A DNA stretch of 64,000 bases, from NCBI GenBank assembly GCA_947178445.1, contig CAMWYJ010000004.1, positions 1 to 64,000 of the forward strand. The letters run 5' to 3'. Made by a program: the position numbers and the translations under genes. Numbering within the stretch: position 1 is the stretch's first letter; each line of letters opens with the position of its first letter. Origin of the DNA: an uncultured Clostridium sp. (lineage in GTDB: Bacteria > Bacillota > Clostridia > Lachnospirales > Lachnospiraceae). This document shows, one piece after another, positions 61,250 to 64,000 of this stretch. The notes below the pieces were generated by a model, which worked only from the letters and a program-made list of their open reading frames with translations, was not told the DNA's origin and ran no database searches.

Positions 61250-62659
61250 TTATTCCTTTCCGTTCCAGCAATACGTGCAAAGATTCTCAGCAGGAATTCC
61301 CACAGCATCTAGCATATCATCTAAACGGTTATACCGCAAAGTTGTAAAGTTGAGTTCTTTCCGGATTTCTTCCACCATGATATCATATTTTTCGGAATCC
61401 GGATCCGCATACTCCTGTAATATTTCATCAGAAACATTTTCTGTTCCTTCTAATCGTGCAATCACCCGTCTTGTGATCAAATCCATTTCGGAAGAGGAAC
61501 GGGAGAAGTTTAAATACTTACAGCCATATACAAGAGGTGGGCAGGCAGGACGGATATGAACCTCCCTTGCGCCGCTGGCATACAGGAATTCGGTTGTCTC
61601 ACGAAGCTGTGTACCCCGGACGATGGAATCATCAATTAACAGTAAGCTCTTGTCTTTAATTAAATCGTGAACGGCAATTAATTTCATTTTTGCAATCAGA
61701 TTACGCTTGCTCTGGATTGTCGGCATGAAAGAACGTGGCCAGGTTGGTGTGTATTTGATAAATGGCCTTGAAAATGGTATACCGGATGCATTGGAATATC
61801 CAACGGCATGTGCGGTTCCGGAATCTGGTACACCGGCAACGATGTCGGGTTTGACATGATCTCTTTTTGCCAATGCTGCTCCGCAGTTGTAGCGCATTTG
61901 TTCTACGCTGACTCCCTCATATGAGCTTGACGGATAACCATAATACACCCAAAGGAAGGTACAAATCTTCATGTTTTTTCCGGGTGCAGCCAATACCTTG
62001 CAGTCATTGGCAGTAATGATATCAATTTCCCCAGGTCCCAGTTCCTTGTGATGTTCATATCCCAGATTCAGATATGCAAAATCCTCAAAGGTTACACAGA
62101 AGGCATCTTCTTTTTTGCCGATAACAACCGGAGTTCTTCCGTATTTGTCACGTGCAGCATAGATTCCCTTTGGTGTTAAAATCATTAAAGTAAGGGAGCC
62201 GTCAACTAGCTCTAAGGCATAGCGGATTCCGTCTATTAGATTTTCTTTCTGGTTAATGATGGCAGCAACCAGCTCTGTTGGATTAATATCGCCACCGCTC
62301 ATCTCTAAAAAGTGAGAGTTTCCGTTTGAGAAAAGCTTGTCTACAATCGCATCGGTATTGTTGATTTTGCTGACAGTTGTGATGGCATAGGTGCCATGAT
62401 GGGAACGCACGATCAGTGGTTGTGGTTCATAGTCAGAAATGCATCCAATTCCGTAATAGCCATTCATTTCCTGCATATCTTTGTCGAATTTTGTACGAAA
62501 TGGTGCATTTTCAATGTTGTGAATGGAACGGTCAAAACCATTTTTACCATAAACCGCAAGTCCTCCACGGCGCGTACCTAAATGTGAATGATAATCAGTT
62601 CCAAAGAATAAATCAAACATGCAGTCTTCCTTTGCTGCAACTCCAAAAAATCCACCCAT
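61250..62659 (-). CDS. PurF-like amidophosphoribosyltransferase paralogue without N-terminal Cys
   Basis: A 469-aa protein resembling amidophosphoribosyltransferase. I use ATG 62659, which follows GAGGAGATTAAA, so the protein starts MGGFFGVAAKEDC. True PurF starts with Cys after Met as the glutaminase nucleophile; here position 2 is Gly and the nearest Cys is residue 13. Residues 24-32 (HSHLGTRRG) and the PRPP-loop LLLIDDSIVRGTQLRE remain. A CxxC-like CTYC occurs near the C-terminus. The glutaminase half may be inactive or use a different residue, so the true reaction is unsettled. This paralogue seems common in Clostridia. Confidence 0.75.
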   Translation of the reverse strand: MGGFFGVAAKEDCMFDLFFGTDYHSHLGTRRGGLAVYGKNGFDRSIHNIENAPFRTKFDKDMQEMNGYYGIGCISDYEPQPLIVRSHHGTYAITTVSKINNTDAIVDKLFSNGNSHFLEMSGGDINPTELVAAIINQKENLIDGIRYALELVDGSLTLMILTPKGIYAARDKYGRTPVVIGKKEDAFCVTFEDFAYLNLGYEHHKELGPGEIDIITANDCKVLAAPGKNMKICTFLWVYYGYPSSSYEGVSVEQMRYNCGAALAKRDHVKPDIVAGVPDSGTAHAVGYSNASGIPFSRPFIKYTPTWPRSFMPTIQSKRNLIAKMKLIAVHDLIKDKSLLLIDDSIVRGTQLRETTEFLYASGAREVHIRPACPPLVYGCKYLNFSRSSSEMDLITRRVIARLEGTENVSDEILQEYADPDSEKYDIMVEEIRKELNFTTLRYNRLDDMLDAVGIPAENLCTYCWNGKE

Positions 62660-62750
62660 TTTAATCTCCTCTTTAACTTCTGTGAGCAATCACTCAAGCG
62701 GACATATCTGCATATCCATTTGGTGACTGTTTAATAATTTACCAGTCCTA

Positions 62751-62778
62751 TTGTAACAAGCATTAAGGCTTGTTACAA
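62751..62778. promoter_or_regulatory. Perfect 11-bp inverted repeat in a divergent promoter region
   Basis: TTGTAACAAGC (62751-62761) and GCTTGTTACAA (62768-62778) are exact reverse complements, 6 bp apart, between the divergent PurF-like and hypothetical genes. No U-tract; candidate operator. Confidence 0.45.
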
Positions 62779-62812
62779 GAGAGAATTTTCAAGAATTGCA
62801 AAACAATGTATC

Positions 62813-62841
62813 TTGTAACATCCAAAATTATCTGATAAGAT
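62813..62841 (+). promoter_or_regulatory. Promoter of the 157-aa hypothetical gene
   Basis: TTGTAA (62813-62818), 17-bp spacer, TAAGAT (62836-62841), 35 bp upstream of ATG 62876. Confidence 0.5.
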
Positions 62842-62875
62842 GACAATATAACAAATAATTAAAGGAAGTAGCGAT

Positions 62876-63349
62876 ATGTACAAGTATTCTGATCACAATG
62901 AAAAAGATGACATTTCTCTCCATGATTGTCGTGCAACTAAGATAGTGGCTAGTGATGATACACTGTCTTTTATTTTCAAAGAAGGTTTTTGGGTATCTGA
63001 AAGGAATATACATAATTCTAATAAAAAGTTATCGTATACGGATGAATCAGAGGTAAAATTCAAGGCACTTTATGAAGATATAGAATCGAATATTACAATT
63101 TATGTCTTTACAGATACTAATGAAGAAAACAAAACGATTAGAGAGTTTATACCATTAGATACATTTGTAGAAGAAATCAATGGTGGAATGGAACTTGAAT
63201 TTTTGTATTCGTACAAAGGATATCAATCATTTATTTTTGAATGTATGATTTGGTTTGACAATGAACCATATCACAAAGAATGCGTAATTATTATATCTGC
63301 GGATGAAGTTGTTTACAGTTGGAATACATTATATGCAGAAGATATGTGA
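62876..63349 (+). CDS. Hypothetical protein (157 aa)
   Basis: A soluble acidic protein with a good AAAGGAAG ribosome site. It has no signal peptide or transmembrane segment and appears mainly beta, with aromatic-rich strands (FKEGFWV, FIFECMIWF). No family recognised. Stands alone between the PurF-like gene and a bidirectional terminator. Confidence 0.6.
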   Translation: MYKYSDHNEKDDISLHDCRATKIVASDDTLSFIFKEGFWVSERNIHNSNKKLSYTDESEVKFKALYEDIESNITIYVFTDTNEENKTIREFIPLDTFVEEINGGMELEFLYSYKGYQSFIFECMIWFDNEPYHKECVIIISADEVVYSWNTLYAEDM

Positions 63350-63392
63350 GAATAATTCTGGTGTGTCTTTCGGATTTAAATAACATAAAAAT

Positions 63393-63433
63393 AAAGGGCT
63401 GGAATATGAAATGTTTTCTATTCCGAGCCCTTT
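63393..63433. terminator. Bidirectional terminator
   Basis: AAAGGGCT-GGAATA (63393-63406) pairs with TATTCC-G-AGCCCTTT (63419-63433). On the plus strand TTTTG follows, and on the minus strand a TTTATTTTTAT tract follows, so it serves the convergent genes on both sides. Confidence 0.72.
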
Positions 63434-63449
63434 TGTCTGTTATGAAGTG

Positions 63450-64000
63450 TTACTCACCATCCGTATTCGCAGGAGTGTTCCCGGAGGTGGTATCATCCGC
63501 ACCGGTAGAGGCAGGGATGGTTGTATCTGTGTTATCTCCATCTGTGGAACTGTCACCGGTATCATTCGTAGTGTTATTGCTATCCTCAGGTGTGGCAGAA
63601 CTGTCAATGCCGATTGCCCACATATTTTTAATTTGGGAGCTTAACCGCTCAAATGGCCATGCAATCTCACTTCTTGCCTGGCTTGCAGGATCGTTTACAA
63701 GGAATTTGTAATCATCATAGCCACGAATGACAATATAATGCTCGTCTTTTGTAAAGTCGCCTGCCTGAACACAGCAGATAATGACTTTTCCTTCATCTAA
63801 GTTAGCTTTCATATTACCCTCATTGATAGACAATTCATTACAGCTAAGACCTAGCTCGCTGGTGCCCTTTGTCATCAAATCCCAGGATGTTTTATCATTC
63901 TCATCCAGATAGCCGTTTGCCATGGCAAAATCACCAATCTTGATCGGGTTATAGCCTGGATCCTTTTTAAGATAAGACGTAGCCATTGCAAGACAGGTCG
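63450..64000 (-). CDS. C39-like peptidase, C-terminal part (cut by window end)
   Basis: The visible 183 or so residues match the second half of a papain-like C39-family peptidase: TCLAMATSYL just after the expected catalytic-Cys region (which lies outside the window), then the EHYIVIRGYDDYKFLVNDPAS segment, in pieces, with the catalytic His and Asn/Asp. A Thr/Asp/Gly-rich tail (about 50 residues) ends the protein. N-terminus, catalytic Cys and any signal peptide are not visible. Terminator at 63393 follows. Confidence 0.65.
   Translation of the reverse strand, partial: TCLAMATSYLKKDPGYNPIKIGDFAMANGYLDENDKTSWDLMTKGTSELGLSCNELSINEGNMKANLDEGKVIICCVQAGDFTKDEHYIVIRGYDDYKFLVNDPASQARSEIAWPFERLSSQIKNMWAIGIDSSATPEDSNNTTNDTGDSSTDGDNTDTTIPASTGADDTTSGNTPANTDGE

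Noticed and set aside
1..64000. CRISPR arrays, tRNA or rRNA genes, transposases, integrases
   Set aside because: No evenly spaced repeats, no RNA gene sequence and no recombinase or transposase protein were seen.

Overview
The window looks like chromosome of a low-GC Firmicute, most likely Lachnospiraceae or a related gut clostridium. The reasons are the AT-rich sequence with strong AGGAGG-type ribosome binding sites, the PadR/HAAS/DUF4097 operon, the GntR (YtrA-type) ABC operon, YfhO, SbcCD and paired ABC exporters. No rRNA, tRNA, CRISPR array, transposase or integrase was seen.

Region 1 (1-8600) is housekeeping and accessory sequence. It holds fragments of decayed genes (an ATP-binding AlbA_2/AAA-4-like remnant, an ankyrin-like remnant and a cupin remnant), two tiny membrane proteins in front of a Ca2+/Na+ antiporter, a PadR-HAAS-DUF4097 operon on the minus strand with a clear promoter/operator, a nitrilase-family amidohydrolase, a ferritin-like protein and an FAD/Rieske oxidoreductase.

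Region 2 (about 8600-42200) is the centre of interest: a 33-kb type VII (ESX/WXG100) secretion locus of unusual composition. It opens with three effector-like modules. Each effector has an ESAT-6-like N-terminal domain ending in YxxxE, a GFIP-type hydrophobic segment and a C-terminal tail, is followed by a membrane protein, and two modules are preceded by a DUF4176 protein. Next come a small helical protein and five tandem WXG100 proteins, then two membrane proteins combining a trypsin-like fold outside with a cytosolic FHA domain (one active, one with catalytic residues lost), a lipoprotein, an HExxH metalloprotease lipoprotein, a PP2C phosphatase, a Ser/Thr kinase with a transmembrane segment and helical ectodomain, two large surface proteins (764 and 2004 aa), an FHA membrane protein, the EssC/FtsK ATPase (1660 aa), an orphan LytTR regulator, an unknown protein and the ubiquitin-like EsaB/YukD. 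EsaA, EssA and a canonical EssB pseudokinase are not recognisable. A direct-repeat element with 20-bp periodicity, always about 44 bp upstream of a TATAGT -10 box, precedes the effector modules and the WXG100 operon, and a degenerate copy precedes a decayed effector fragment at the far end. It is the natural candidate operator of the LytTR protein.

Region 3 (42388-64000) begins with a 195-bp multi-branched inverted-repeat element. It continues with sbcD-sbcC, an operon of a heterodimeric ABC exporter plus MarR regulator, a second heterodimeric ABC exporter, a GntR-ABC-permease operon, a YfhO-family membrane protein, a PurF-like protein lacking the N-terminal cysteine (minus strand), a hypothetical protein, and a C39-family peptidase cut by the window end (minus strand).

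The inferred working model for region 2 is that LytTR switches on the effector and WXG100 promoters, EssC with EsaB drives secretion, and the kinase/phosphatase pair controls assembly or activity through FHA-phosphothreonine contacts (FHA domains in EssC, two protease-like proteins and one small membrane protein; repeated ATTVLN motifs as possible phospho-acceptors). All functions are read from sequence only.
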